The notes under the pieces are model-generated. The model had not been told where the DNA came from, did no database searches, and saw nothing but the letters and a program-made list of their open reading frames with translations. Shown piece after piece: positions 16,428 through 26,118 of a stretch of 35,000 bases of DNA; the first letter of the stretch is position 1; each line of letters starts with the position of its first letter. The translations under genes were made by a program, and so were the position numbers. Source of the DNA: Faecalibacter bovis (GTDB taxonomy: Bacteria > Bacteroidota > Bacteroidia > Flavobacteriales > Weeksellaceae); assembly GCF_017948305.1 (NCBI RefSeq), contig NZ_CP072842.1, positions 1 through 35,000 on the forward strand, given 5' to 3'.

Positions 16428-17390
16428 CTAATAGTATCTATCTCCCCAAGGATTTTGTAGATCGAAACCAAGGCTAAATAAGAAACCTTGTTTACGTCCA
16501 TCCACTTGGAAATCTGATAAACCAATATCATAAGCCATTCCTGCTTTTAACGATCCCACTTTTAGTTTTAACATTGGCGAAACAAATAAAGGTTGATTTC
16601 CGTTATTATCCAATCCTTGTTTATAACCAACTCCTACTCCAACTCCTTGACCATTATCTCCGAAACCGAAGTTAGCCAATACGTTTACATCTAAATGACG
16701 ATCTGAATTTGAGTTTAAGTTGTAAACAACAGACGGTTCTAAACGAATTCCTTCCGTGATATACCAATTATAACCCAAATTAAAGTAGTACCAAGTTGGT
16801 AAAGGTTCGATATTATTTAAGAAATATAAATTTTCACCTAATGGAATATCTAAAATAGACATACCCGCAGTAAAATTCATATACTTTACAGACATACCTA
16901 AATTTAAAAAGAAGGCATTATATGAATCAGTTTGTAAAGCTGGATCGTTTGGATTTTCTGCAACTACTCTTGAAAAATCAAATCGTTGAGAAACATTTGA
17001 CGCTCCAACCCCGAAAGAAAATGCACTTTCTTCTGCTTCTTCAGAATACGAACGATCATCTAATGGAATGTGATACGCAGCAGTTAAATTAAACCCTGTA
17101 AGTTTAGTTGCACCATTTCTATCATTAAAAAAGTATGCACCAACCGCTAATCGATCCACGACTGTTCCGTGAGCACTTACGGTCTGTGTACTTGGGCTAT
17201 CTGGTAAATCATCCCATTGATTTCTATGAGTTCCGTTGATAGAAATTACATTAGGATCTTGACCTGCATACGCTGGATTAATTAGCATTTTATCACCGAC
17301 CAAATAGTGATTATAAAATGGCAAACCTTGTTGAGCATACACGTTCTTAGTAGAACATAGTAGTAAACATAGTATTGCTAGTTTTTTCAT
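16428..17390 (-). CDS. PorP/SprF family type IX secretion outer-membrane protein
   Basis: The 320-aa protein has a signal peptide (to about NVYAQ, residue 20) and the family N-terminal block LPFYNHYLVGDKMLINPAYAG, followed by HRNQWDDLP and many amphipathic beta-strands expected of an outer-membrane barrel. PorP/SprF proteins act with the type IX secretion system. SprF-like members are needed to attach or export partners carrying the type B C-terminal domain. Its upstream neighbour 49 bp away is exactly such a protein, so this is probably its dedicated partner. A terminator follows the gene. Confidence 0.93.
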   Translation of the reverse strand: MKKLAILCLLLCSTKNVYAQQGLPFYNHYLVGDKMLINPAYAGQDPNVISINGTHRNQWDDLPDSPSTQTVSAHGTVVDRLAVGAYFFNDRNGATKLTGFNLTAAYHIPLDDRSYSEEAEESAFSFGVGASNVSQRFDFSRVVAENPNDPALQTDSYNAFFLNLGMSVKYMNFTAGMSILDIPLGENLYFLNNIEPLPTWYYFNLGYNWYITEGIRLEPSVVYNLNSNSDRHLDVNVLANFGFGDNGQGVGVGVGYKQGLDNNGNQPLFVSPMLKLKVGSLKAGMAYDIGLSDFQVDGRKQGFLFSLGFDLQNPWGDRYY

Positions 17391-17439
17391 ATTGTGTTAA
17401 ATTCTAAACAATAATACTTAATATTTTTAACATTTTTGA

Positions 17440-20400
17440 TTACTTATTCGATTTAATTGTAATATATCCTTGATATTTTAACTTAATCACAGTTTTAGTA
17501 TCAATATATTCAATGAAATACCAATAAGAATCTGAAGGTAGTTTACGATTATTTATAGTTCCATTCCAATTTAGTGCATTTGCACCTTCAGCTTCATAAA
17601 CTATTTTACCATAACGATTAAAAACTTGAATTCGTACATCTAAACTCGTATTTCTACCAATTGGTTTCCAAATATCATTAATTCCGTCACCATTTGGCGA
17701 GATAAAATTTGGTAAATTTAAATACACAACATCAGGTATAGACACAATTGCACATCCATTTTCTCTTACATAAACAGTATAAGATTCTCCCTTCTGAATT
17801 CCTAAAAATTTATTTGATCTTTGCCAATTTATACCGTCAATCGAATATTCTAAAACACCTCCATTTCCTTGAGCAATCACCTCTATTGAATCTAAATTTA
17901 AAATAATCTCTTTGATTATTGGTTCAGGAGAAGTTGAAACTTGAAGCGTTTTACGAGTAATACAACCATATTGGTTTTCGACCTCAACAATGTAATTTCC
18001 TACAGCTAAAGAAAATTGATTTCTAACTCCGAAAATTTCATTTCCATTTTGATCAAAAACGCGAGCAATGGTATAAGTTGATAAATCTAACAAATAATTC
18101 TGACCAGTACATGTAAATACATTTTGATCTAATTCTAAATCTAACATTGGGAATGGTTGATAGTTAAAAACAAGATCTTTAGTTCCACATTGATTAGGAT
18201 CTAAAAATTTGATTGTAACAACACCATTATTCGCAGTCATCGTTTGTACATACTGATTGATTGCTTGTTCAGTTTGTAAATTTGGATAAGTTGCTAAAAC
18301 TTGATTGATGTAATTACTTAAATAATTCGCTAAATCAGTCGTGTTAATTTCGCCACAAAATCTGTAAGGATTATTCGTAATATCTTGCTGAATAGAAGTA
18401 AAATCAATATTCAATTCACTTCCTTTATTGATGATAATCTCTTTGGTAGTTACACAGTTTGAATCCTGATAAAAATCCACTGTGAAAATAACTTGATCAG
18501 CCGTTCCAAAAGTTATTGGGTACACTTGATTTAAAACGATGTTTGTTTGATAATTAGCAACTTCAGCTTCAAATAAATCAATTAAAGTTTCGCGAGTAAA
18601 CACAATTGTATCATCACAGTTTGCTGTTAATTCTCGTGATGAATCATTAATTACTAACTTATTTACACGTTTTAATTCTATAAAATATTCATTAGAACAA
18701 TCTTCACTATTTAATTTTACAATAACCTTTATTCTTCTATCTGTTTGTAAATTATTTACTAAAGTAATTTCAGTATTTGATTCATCAAAAAATCTAAAAT
18801 CATATCTTGATACATCAACAGGATTTAAAATATTCTGAATTGCTAATTGCTTTAAATCTTGATTAGAATAATTGATAACCAAATTAGCATCTACACAAAA
18901 TTCTTGTTTAACAATTGATTCAGAATTTAACGTAATTGAACTTTCGTTTATAGAAAAAGTAAATTGTCTTGTTGTTGGACAACCTTCTTCAACTCGCACT
19001 TCAATAACTCCGTTACGATTTGTACGAATTATATTTAAAATTTCATTGGATTGAATTAAACTCCCTTGAAAATAAAACGTAAGATTCGCCGTCGTTCCAT
19101 TTCTTATTTCAGTTAATTTCTGATCAATTAATTCTTGTTTTAAATCAACTAAACAAGCCGTTAAATTTGCATCTACAATTGGTAATGTAGAAGTTTTATT
19201 AATCGTAATTGTTCCTGTAGTTCCAATACATCCTGTTGCATAATGCACAGGTATATAATTTAATATTAGTTGATTTCCATTTAAAGAAACAATATCACCA
19301 TCAAATACTTCTGTACCATTTGGTAAATAAAATTTAATATCATAATCCTCGTCATTAATAACTTGTGTTAAAAGTCTTAAATTAAGTTTATCAATCGTAA
19401 AAGTTGGATTACACGTTTCTATAATTGGATTACGATCAGTAATATATTTGATATTACGAACTGAAAAATCGAAATTCGAAGAAGCTTCACAACCGTTATT
19501 TCCAACATATTTTACTTTTCCATAAATGCGTTGAAAATGATCAGGTAAAGAAATTACATCTCCATCAGCATATCTCCTTCCATTTAGTTCAATATATTCA
19601 ATAATAAAATCATTTACATCACCATAATTTGTAACATTATCACGAATAATTTGATCATAATTAACAATAAATTGTGGTCCACATACTTCGTAACTTGCAT
19701 TATTAAAAAAGAATGAATAGTTAGGTTTGAAAGAAATCGGAATCGTATAGATATAAATTAATTTTCCCGAATCATCTTTTACTTGTGCGTAAATGGTTTG
19801 TTCTGATGTAACTGTACTTCCGACAGGTAGAATATTCTGAAAATTTTGATCTTGGTATAATGTAATATTTGATGAACCCGAATTAGCTTGTACTGCAGAA
19901 AATAGCTCATTATAAGTATATCCTTCTATTTCACATTTATTGTTAAATGTATTTATAGTACGTTCTTCAGCTACATTTATTTTAATATCAAACGCATCAA
20001 CTGTATTATTTCCGTAAACAGCAATTACAATTGTTTCACCTCTTAATAATTGTTCAGTTCCTTGGAAACCTTTTGCATAACCATTTCTACCTGAAGTTGT
20101 ATAACCTTCACAAATCTGAAGATCATCTTCCTTCAAACCTTTAATTAAAGCTTCACCTTCAACTGAACGAGCAGGTAAAATTGTTGAATTATTATTAAAA
20201 ATATCTTGTGGTCTACTTCCAACGGGCAATTTCCAAATTAAAAATCTAAAATCTGGTTTATTTGCAATTAAGTCAAATGCAAAAGTCATATCAAAATTTG
20301 CTTGAAAAGAATAATACTTGTAATAACGCGTAAAATTCATTCCACAGTTTATCGTGTTCGCACGAAACGCAACTGTATGTTCTTCAACTAATTGATTTGA

Positions 20401-20502
20401 AAATGTAAATCCGCCTGTTAATGGTGTAATAGTAGGCTGATTCTGTGCGTGGGCAGTAATAAATAAGAGTAGAGCAATTAAAAAATTGTGAATTTTTTTC
20501 AT
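17440..20502 (-). CDS. Large surface protein with gliding-motility-associated type B C-terminal sorting domain
   Basis: The 1020-aa protein starts with a signal peptide (MKKIHNFLIALLLFITAHAQ) and ends with a type B T9SS sorting domain (about 932-1020: FISPNGDGIND, VFNRYGKIVYE, LNWNGTINN, DSYWYFIEY). Between lie repeated modules of about 90-110 residues with paired cysteines and tails such as CEASSNF and CTGQNYLLDL, like bacterial surface adhesin repeats. It is predicted to be exported by T9SS and attached to the cell surface. A role in adhesion is plausible but unproven, and the domain's name does not by itself show a gliding role. The PorP/SprF partner is 49 bp downstream. Confidence 0.9.
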   Translation of the reverse strand: MKKIHNFLIALLLFITAHAQNQPTITPLTGGFTFSNQLVEEHTVAFRANTINCGMNFTRYYKYYSFQANFDMTFAFDLIANKPDFRFLIWKLPVGSRPQDIFNNNSTILPARSVEGEALIKGLKEDDLQICEGYTTSGRNGYAKGFQGTEQLLRGETIVIAVYGNNTVDAFDIKINVAEERTINTFNNKCEIEGYTYNELFSAVQANSGSSNITLYQDQNFQNILPVGSTVTSEQTIYAQVKDDSGKLIYIYTIPISFKPNYSFFFNNASYEVCGPQFIVNYDQIIRDNVTNYGDVNDFIIEYIELNGRRYADGDVISLPDHFQRIYGKVKYVGNNGCEASSNFDFSVRNIKYITDRNPIIETCNPTFTIDKLNLRLLTQVINDEDYDIKFYLPNGTEVFDGDIVSLNGNQLILNYIPVHYATGCIGTTGTITINKTSTLPIVDANLTACLVDLKQELIDQKLTEIRNGTTANLTFYFQGSLIQSNEILNIIRTNRNGVIEVRVEEGCPTTRQFTFSINESSITLNSESIVKQEFCVDANLVINYSNQDLKQLAIQNILNPVDVSRYDFRFFDESNTEITLVNNLQTDRRIKVIVKLNSEDCSNEYFIELKRVNKLVINDSSRELTANCDDTIVFTRETLIDLFEAEVANYQTNIVLNQVYPITFGTADQVIFTVDFYQDSNCVTTKEIIINKGSELNIDFTSIQQDITNNPYRFCGEINTTDLANYLSNYINQVLATYPNLQTEQAINQYVQTMTANNGVVTIKFLDPNQCGTKDLVFNYQPFPMLDLELDQNVFTCTGQNYLLDLSTYTIARVFDQNGNEIFGVRNQFSLAVGNYIVEVENQYGCITRKTLQVSTSPEPIIKEIILNLDSIEVIAQGNGGVLEYSIDGINWQRSNKFLGIQKGESYTVYVRENGCAIVSIPDVVYLNLPNFISPNGDGINDIWKPIGRNTSLDVRIQVFNRYGKIVYEAEGANALNWNGTINNRKLPSDSYWYFIEYIDTKTVIKLKYQGYITIKSNK

Positions 20503-20599
20503 TTGTTAGGTTTAATAGGTGTAAAGGTTAAAAATATTTATGATAATTTATGTTAAAGAAATGTTTTACCTCAGACTTTAATAATCATATAGAAAAAAT

Positions 20600-20607
20600 T
20601 ATCTTTG
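20600..20607 (+). promoter_or_regulatory. Predicted -7 promoter box of prfC
   Basis: TATCTTTG is an exact TAnnTTTG match, 20 bp before the chosen ATG at 20628. It supports that start over the TTG at 20619. Confidence 0.6.
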
Positions 20608-20627
20608 CAATCTGAAAATTGAAGAGA

Positions 20628-22214
20628 ATGTCTTTAGAACAAGAAATAAATAAACGTAAAACATTTGGTATCATTGCCCATCCTGATGCCGGGAAAACAA
20701 CTTTAACAGAAAAATTATTATTATTTGGTGGGGCTATTCAAGAAGCTGGAGCCGTAAAAAGTAATAAAATTAAGAAAGGTGCAACTTCCGATTTCATGGA
20801 AATTGAGCGTCAACGTGGTATCTCTGTTGCTACTTCTGTTTTAGCATTCGAATATAAAGGTAAAAAGATTAATATTTTAGATACTCCTGGACACAAGGAT
20901 TTCGCAGAAGATACTTATCGTACTTTAACTGCTGTAGATTCTGCAATTGTAGTAATCGACGTGGCAAAAGGGGTTGAGGAACAAACAATCAAATTAGTTG
21001 AAGTTTGTCGTATGCGTAATATTCCTATGTTGGTTTTCATTAATAAAATGGACCGTGAAGGAAAAGACGCTTTCGATTTAATGGACGAAGTAGAAACGAA
21101 ATTAGGTTTATCTGTTACTCCATTATCTTGGCCTATTGGTATTGGTGCTACTTTCAAAGGGATTTACAATATCTGGGAGAAAAACATCAATATTTTCACA
21201 GGAGATAATAAACAAAAAATTTCTGAGACAACACAAATCGAAGATTTAACAAGTCCTGATTTAGATAAATTAATCGGTGAAAATTACGCTGAAAATTTAC
21301 GTAACGAATTAGATTTAGTTAATGGAGTTTATCCAGAATTTGATCAGCAAGAATATATGAAAGGTAATTTACAACCTGTATTCTTTGGTTCTGCTTTAAA
21401 TAACTTCGGAGTTCGCGAATTATTAAACGCTTTCGTTGATATTGCTCCTACTCCACAATCTAAAGAAACTGACGTTAGAATTGTTGAACCGTACGAAAAT
21501 AAATTTTCTGGTTTCGTGTTCAAAATTCACGCGAATATGGATCCAAAACACCGTGACCGTTTAGCATTCGTGAAAATTGTTTCTGGTAAATTTGAACGTA
21601 ATACAAATTACTTACACGTTCGCCAAGGGAAATCAATGAAATTTGCTTCACCTAATGCATTCTTTGCAGATAAAAAAGAAGTTGTTGACGAATCTTATGC
21701 TGGTGACATCGTAGGTTTACATGATACAGGAAACTTCCGTATTGGTGATACATTAACTTCAGGCGAGAAATTTAATTTCAAAGGAATTCCTGCTTTCTCT
21801 CCAGAACATTTCCGTTACATCAATAACGCTGATCCAATGAAAGCTAAACAGCTGGAAAAAGGTATCGATCAATTAATGGACGAAGGTGTAGCGCAGTTAT
21901 TTACATTAGAAATGAATAATCGTAAAGTTATTGGTACTGTTGGTGCATTACAATACGAGGTTATTCAATACCGTTTAGAACACGAATATGGTGCAAAAGC
22001 AACATACGAACCGTTCTCTGTTCACAAAGCTTGTTGGATAGAAGTTGAAGACGAAAACACAGAAGAGTTTAGAGAATTTAAACGTGTAAAACAACGTTAT
22101 TTAGCTCGTGATAAATACAACCAATTGGTTTTCTTAGCAGATTCTGCATTCACAATTCAAATGACACAAGAAAAATTCCCTTCAGTGAAATTACACTTTG
22201 TAAGTGAATTTTAA
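20628..22214 (+). CDS. prfC: Peptide chain release factor 3
   Basis: RF3 (528 aa) is a translational GTPase that recycles RF1 and RF2 from the ribosome after peptide release. GTPase motifs are AHPDAGKT (17-24), DTPGHKDF (85-92) and NKMD (139-142), and the RF3-specific switch region SDFMEIERQRGISV follows G1. Domain II and the C-terminal EF-G-like domain follow, with full family length. The ATG at 20628 is chosen over TTG at 20619 (three extra residues). A terminator follows at 22226. It is divergent from the gliding-type surface protein. Confidence 0.97.
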   Translation: MSLEQEINKRKTFGIIAHPDAGKTTLTEKLLLFGGAIQEAGAVKSNKIKKGATSDFMEIERQRGISVATSVLAFEYKGKKINILDTPGHKDFAEDTYRTLTAVDSAIVVIDVAKGVEEQTIKLVEVCRMRNIPMLVFINKMDREGKDAFDLMDEVETKLGLSVTPLSWPIGIGATFKGIYNIWEKNINIFTGDNKQKISETTQIEDLTSPDLDKLIGENYAENLRNELDLVNGVYPEFDQQEYMKGNLQPVFFGSALNNFGVRELLNAFVDIAPTPQSKETDVRIVEPYENKFSGFVFKIHANMDPKHRDRLAFVKIVSGKFERNTNYLHVRQGKSMKFASPNAFFADKKEVVDESYAGDIVGLHDTGNFRIGDTLTSGEKFNFKGIPAFSPEHFRYINNADPMKAKQLEKGIDQLMDEGVAQLFTLEMNNRKVIGTVGALQYEVIQYRLEHEYGAKATYEPFSVHKACWIEVEDENTEEFREFKRVKQRYLARDKYNQLVFLADSAFTIQMTQEKFPSVKLHFVSEF

Positions 22215-22225
22215 TAAATTTATAT

Positions 22226-22253
22226 AACGAACCCTATTTTTGGGTTCGTTTTT
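22226..22253 (+). terminator. Intrinsic terminator after prfC
   Basis: A perfect 9-bp stem (22226-22234 with 22242-22250), AACGAACCC/GGGTTCGTT, with a T-rich 7-base loop and a following T run. Confidence 0.85.
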
Positions 22254-22282
22254 GCTATCAGTCAATTTTATTTACAAATACA

Positions 22283-23014
22283 ATGAAAAAAATATATTTA
22301 CCAATCTTACTTTCCGGATTATTTTTATTTTCTGGATGTGCAGAATTACAAACTGCTTCTCAAGTAGCAGGAATTTTAAATCAAGTTGGAGGATTAAACG
22401 GAATTACCAACGCTCAAATTTCATCTGGATTAAAAGAAGCTTTAAACTTAGGTTTATCTGAAGGAATCTTAAAATTAGGACAAAAAGGAGGTTTTTCTAA
22501 TAATGCATTAGCTAAAATTTTATTACCTGAAGAATTACAAGGAGTTGAAAAAACTTTACGTAGTGTTGGTTTAGGAAGTTTAGCTGATAAAGGTTTAAAA
22601 TTATTAAACGATGCAGCTGAAGATGCAGTTGTAGAAGCTGCTCCGATTTTTAAATCAGCGATTACAGGAATGTCTTTTCAAGACGCAACTGGAATTTTAA
22701 TGGGAGGTGATAACGCAGCAACAAATTATTTACAACAAAAAACATCTGCTCAGTTAACGGCTGCTTTCCAACCGAAAGTTGCAAATTCTCTTGGAAAAGT
22801 TGGAGCTGATAAAGTTTGGAGCCAAATTATTACAAAATACAATGCAATTGCAGGTAAAAACATCAACCCAGATTTAAATGGTTATGTGACTGAACAAGCT
22901 GTAAAAGGAGTATTTAATATGGTTGCAGAAAAAGAAGCTGGAATCAGAAATAATTCTGCGCAACGTTCTACAGATTTGTTAAAACAAGTATTCGCTTTAC
23001 AGGATAAAAAATAA
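22283..23014 (+). CDS. DUF4197 family lipoprotein
   Basis: The 243-aa protein has a lipoprotein signal ending in LFSGC (Cys19) and then the DUF4197 pattern: SSGLKEALNLGLSEGILKLG, ILLPEELQGVEKTLRSVGLG in pieces, and a helical C-terminal part ending in TDLLKQVFALQ. DUF4197 proteins are widespread in Gram-negative bacteria and uncharacterised. It should sit in the periplasm, anchored to a membrane. A terminator lies between it and prfC, so it is probably transcribed separately, although I see no clear -7 box. A bidirectional terminator follows. Confidence 0.87.
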   Translation: MKKIYLPILLSGLFLFSGCAELQTASQVAGILNQVGGLNGITNAQISSGLKEALNLGLSEGILKLGQKGGFSNNALAKILLPEELQGVEKTLRSVGLGSLADKGLKLLNDAAEDAVVEAAPIFKSAITGMSFQDATGILMGGDNAATNYLQQKTSAQLTAAFQPKVANSLGKVGADKVWSQIITKYNAIAGKNINPDLNGYVTEQAVKGVFNMVAEKEAGIRNNSAQRSTDLLKQVFALQDKK

Positions 23015-23021
23015 ATTTCAC

Positions 23022-23053
23022 AAAAAAAGGAATCAATTAGATTCCTTTTTTTT
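23022..23053. terminator. Bidirectional intrinsic terminator
   Basis: A perfect 13-bp stem (23022-23034 with 23040-23052) has a 5-base loop and A-tract/T-tract flanks, so it works on both strands. It lies between the DUF4197 gene and the convergent phytochrome gene, overlapping the latter's stop codon. Confidence 0.85.
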
Positions 23054-25226
23054 ATTCTGGTAATTTAAATTTTAATATAAAATTTGTCCCTTTATTTTCT
23101 TCACTTTCAAATTCAATAGAACCATCTAATCTTTCCATCATTCGTTGTACGATTGATAATCCTACACCATTTCCTCGAAAACCATCTGTATTAGACATGC
23201 GTGAAAATAGCTTAAACATTTTATCTTTATCAGCTTCTTTTATCCCAATTCCGTTGTCTTTGATCGAATAAATAACAAAATTCTGATCGCAAAAAGAAGA
23301 AATTTCTACTTTTGGATTTTCAGCTTTTGCTGAATATTTGATGGCATTGTTAATCACATTCAAAAATATTTCATAAGCCATCGTTTTATCTGCAAAAATC
23401 GGATTCAATTCATTAACAACAACCTCAGTATTTGGTAAATTATTATAAATTTTAGATTCGTAAATTATCCTATTTATCAATTCTTCGCAATGAACTTCCT
23501 GAACTAAAATTTCAGACTTTTTAGCCTTACTCAAATTCAGAATTTCTTGCATCATAAAAGTCAAATTATCAATTTCTGAAATTACATTTTTAATTTTATC
23601 CTGATTTAAACCTTCTTTCATTAAATTCTTTTGCAACAATTGGCAATTCAATTTCATGACAGAAAGCGGCGTTCTTAAATCATGTGAAACGGTATAAGTG
23701 AAAGAATCTAATTCTGAATTTACTTCTTTCAGCTGACTATATAATTCTGCAATTTTTAAAGATTTTATATGCGAAGTTTCAAGAATTAAAGTAATAATCT
23801 CTCTAATTGATTGTATGTCCTTTTCTTTCCATATTTTAGACTCTTTATTCGTGATTTTTTCCCAAATAGAAAAATTAGTTCTTGGAGCTAAAGTTTCCAG
23901 ATTATCTCTAACTTTTAAATAAGTAGTATTTTTTTCAGGAATTCCAGCCCATTTTGTTATACTTTTAAACTCTTTTTTTGTCCAGATTAAAAAACTTGAA
24001 TCACTTTTCGTAAGAAATTTAAAAGCGACACCCGCAGCATTTGAACTCAAATTTAATTCATCTCCATAATCTTTATAAAATGAATTTGAAACGTATAAAT
24101 CCATAATTTCATTATCTGAAGCCCATTTTTTAATAGACAATATTTCTTGATCCGAAGGACAAAAACCAAATTTAAAAATTTTACCATCTTTATATAAAGC
24201 AACGCCATCAGCTTTAGAAAACTTAAGCATTCCATCAAAGTTGGATATGATTTTATTGTAGTCATCCTCTATCAGCAAACTCTCTTTTAAATTAACTAAA
24301 AGTGAATTAAAACGTTCTTTAAATGCTATTTTCTCTTCGTATTTAAAGTTTACGTATGAAACACGAGATAGTTTAGTTAAAGAAACACATTGCAAGCGAA
24401 GATTTATTGGAATATGTTTTGGTTTTTCGTTTTGACAAGCGACTAAACCCCACAATTTTCCATTAACAACAATAGAAACAGAGAAACTTGCGGCTGCTTT
24501 AAAATTTTGTAAATACTTTAAATGGACTTTTGATAAAGCTCTAAATTCTGAATATGTTAAATCAATCGGTTCAGTTTTTTTTGAAACAAGACTCACACGA
24601 TCAGCATCAATATCAGAAACCAATCTATTTCTTTTTTTGATATAAAGATCACGTGCTTGTTTTGGAATATCAAATTCAGGGAAATGTAAACCTAAATAAC
24701 TATCAAATCCTTCATCAACATTTTCTGTAATACAAATACCGTTATTATCTTCTAAGAATTTATAGATTAAAACACGATTGTAACCTGTAATTTTTTTGAT
24801 TGAATCTACTAACGCTTGCCAATTTTCTTGCTTAGTGACTGAAAATAAAATTGACTCCGCATATTTATCATAAGTTGGATAATTATTCGGATTCAAATCT
24901 TTTTCCATTTCAATATAAAAATGGTTTTGAAAATGATAAACTACAACAAAATAACTTTTCCCATTAAAAGTATAAGTCTCCTTTATATACTCACCTTCTT
25001 TTTTATTAAGAATTGTATGAAAATCGTAATTGAACTGAAAATAAGTTTTTAAATCAGAACCAATAATTTGGTTAATCTTATATTGATTATCTAAAATTTC
25101 AGTTATATTTTCAGAAACGAAATTAATCTCAAATGAATTAACATCAACACCAATAACGTAGCCTTGGCTATTTATTTCGTTTAATATATGAATTTGTTCT
25201 TCATGGCATTGTTGGAATAATTTCAT
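23052..25226 (-). CDS. Bacteriophytochrome sensor histidine kinase
   Basis: This 724-aa protein has the full PAS-GAF-PHY photosensory core plus kinase. Cys7 in QCHEEQIHIL matches the biliverdin-binding cysteine. FPEFDIP (182-188) is the PASDIP-type motif with Asp186, and His235 (VHLKYLQN) matches the conserved GAF histidine. The second GAF histidine is replaced (ACQNE, 263-267). The PHY tongue has WAGIP (426-430) and PRTNF (448-452, usually PRxSF). HisKA follows with SHDLRTP (His515), then HATPase_c with N626/N627, DNGIG (657-661) and the GNGVGL box. It should sense red/far-red light through biliverdin, but neither a heme oxygenase nor a response regulator is adjacent. An unknown acidic protein gene lies 36 bp upstream in the same direction. 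Confidence 0.93.
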   Translation of the reverse strand: MKLFQQCHEEQIHILNEINSQGYVIGVDVNSFEINFVSENITEILDNQYKINQIIGSDLKTYFQFNYDFHTILNKKEGEYIKETYTFNGKSYFVVVYHFQNHFYIEMEKDLNPNNYPTYDKYAESILFSVTKQENWQALVDSIKKITGYNRVLIYKFLEDNNGICITENVDEGFDSYLGLHFPEFDIPKQARDLYIKKRNRLVSDIDADRVSLVSKKTEPIDLTYSEFRALSKVHLKYLQNFKAAASFSVSIVVNGKLWGLVACQNEKPKHIPINLRLQCVSLTKLSRVSYVNFKYEEKIAFKERFNSLLVNLKESLLIEDDYNKIISNFDGMLKFSKADGVALYKDGKIFKFGFCPSDQEILSIKKWASDNEIMDLYVSNSFYKDYGDELNLSSNAAGVAFKFLTKSDSSFLIWTKKEFKSITKWAGIPEKNTTYLKVRDNLETLAPRTNFSIWEKITNKESKIWKEKDIQSIREIITLILETSHIKSLKIAELYSQLKEVNSELDSFTYTVSHDLRTPLSVMKLNCQLLQKNLMKEGLNQDKIKNVISEIDNLTFMMQEILNLSKAKKSEILVQEVHCEELINRIIYESKIYNNLPNTEVVVNELNPIFADKTMAYEIFLNVINNAIKYSAKAENPKVEISSFCDQNFVIYSIKDNGIGIKEADKDKMFKLFSRMSNTDGFRGNGVGLSIVQRMMERLDGSIEFESEENKGTNFILKFKLPE

Positions 25227-25262
25227 TTTCTTTCATGTAGTTTAGGTTGTAATAGATAAATA

Positions 25263-25964
25263 TTACTTCATTTTTAGTCGTAATATATAATCTTCTAGAG
25301 AGTTTTCTTCAGTTTTTAATAATTCAAATTCGTCTTTGTTTACCAATTTTGAATCTAAAAATTTTATGACTTCTTCTGAATCTAAACTTGGATCAATTTT
25401 AATTCCTCCAAATTTTATTTTCTTCATGTAAACATAGAAATCATAATCAAAAGTATTTTCACCTAAATAAGTGTTGGCTACTTTTCCTTTCCATTTGATG
25501 TCATAAACACCAAATTCATCTGTATCAAGAAATGTAATTTCATGATTCGCAACAATGTCTTTACCTAACATTGACATTCCAAAAGCAAAATTTTCTTCCG
25601 CTTGTGTTAAATCGACAGGTAATATATCTAATAAAAAAGTATAATTATTTAAACTAGCAAAATCTAACTTTTCTTTATCTGTTGCGATAGAAATTCCTTT
25701 ATTTCCCCAGAATGTACTTGATAAAACACAGTGATCGTAATTAATCCACAATGATTTTTCAGTCATTTCGTCTGATACATTATCAATTTCCTCAATAATG
25801 TCCTCATATTCATCTTCTTGATCATATTGATCAGATTCTAAATGAAGATCCATTACGATATTAAAATTCTTATCTAATCGTGCATTCCAAACAAAATCTA
25901 CCACTTTATGTCCGTTAATAAATGGGCTATTACTGAAATATATTTTGTTATTTTCTTTACTCAT
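25263..25964 (-). CDS. Unknown acidic cytoplasmic protein upstream of the phytochrome gene
   Basis: I do not recognise this 233-aa protein. It has no signal peptide or membrane helix. A strongly acidic run (about 43-68, with DQEDEYEDIIEEID) follows an N-terminal segment SPFINGHKVVDFVWNA. The rest has alternating aromatic and charged residues typical of a soluble beta-rich fold (YDIKWKGKVANTYLGE, YDFYVYMKKIKFGG). It is not heme oxygenase-like and has no receiver domain. It starts downstream of the peptidase terminator and ends 36 bp before the phytochrome gene, so the two are probably co-transcribed. Confidence 0.75.
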   Translation of the reverse strand: MSKENNKIYFSNSPFINGHKVVDFVWNARLDKNFNIVMDLHLESDQYDQEDEYEDIIEEIDNVSDEMTEKSLWINYDHCVLSSTFWGNKGISIATDKEKLDFASLNNYTFLLDILPVDLTQAEENFAFGMSMLGKDIVANHEITFLDTDEFGVYDIKWKGKVANTYLGENTFDYDFYVYMKKIKFGGIKIDPSLDSEEVIKFLDSKLVNKDEFELLKTEENSLEDYILRLKMK

Positions 25965-26080
25965 AATATGGATTTTATTCCAAGTCTGAATTTACAACGT
26001 TTAATTTTACAATACAAAAAATCTATGAACAATATAAAGAATAATCTGTAATATTAAACACAATGAATTAAAATACAACA

Positions 26081-26117
26081 AATTAAAAAAGCGAGTAAAT
26101 TACTCGCTTTTTTAATT
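26081..26117 (-). terminator. Strong intrinsic terminator after the S9 peptidase gene
   Basis: A perfect 17-bp stem (26081-26097 with 26101-26117) with a 3-base loop, GC-rich near the tip and A/T-paired at the base. It starts 2 bp after the peptidase stop codon. The U-tract forms part of the stem. Confidence 0.85.
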
Positions 26118-26118
26118 C

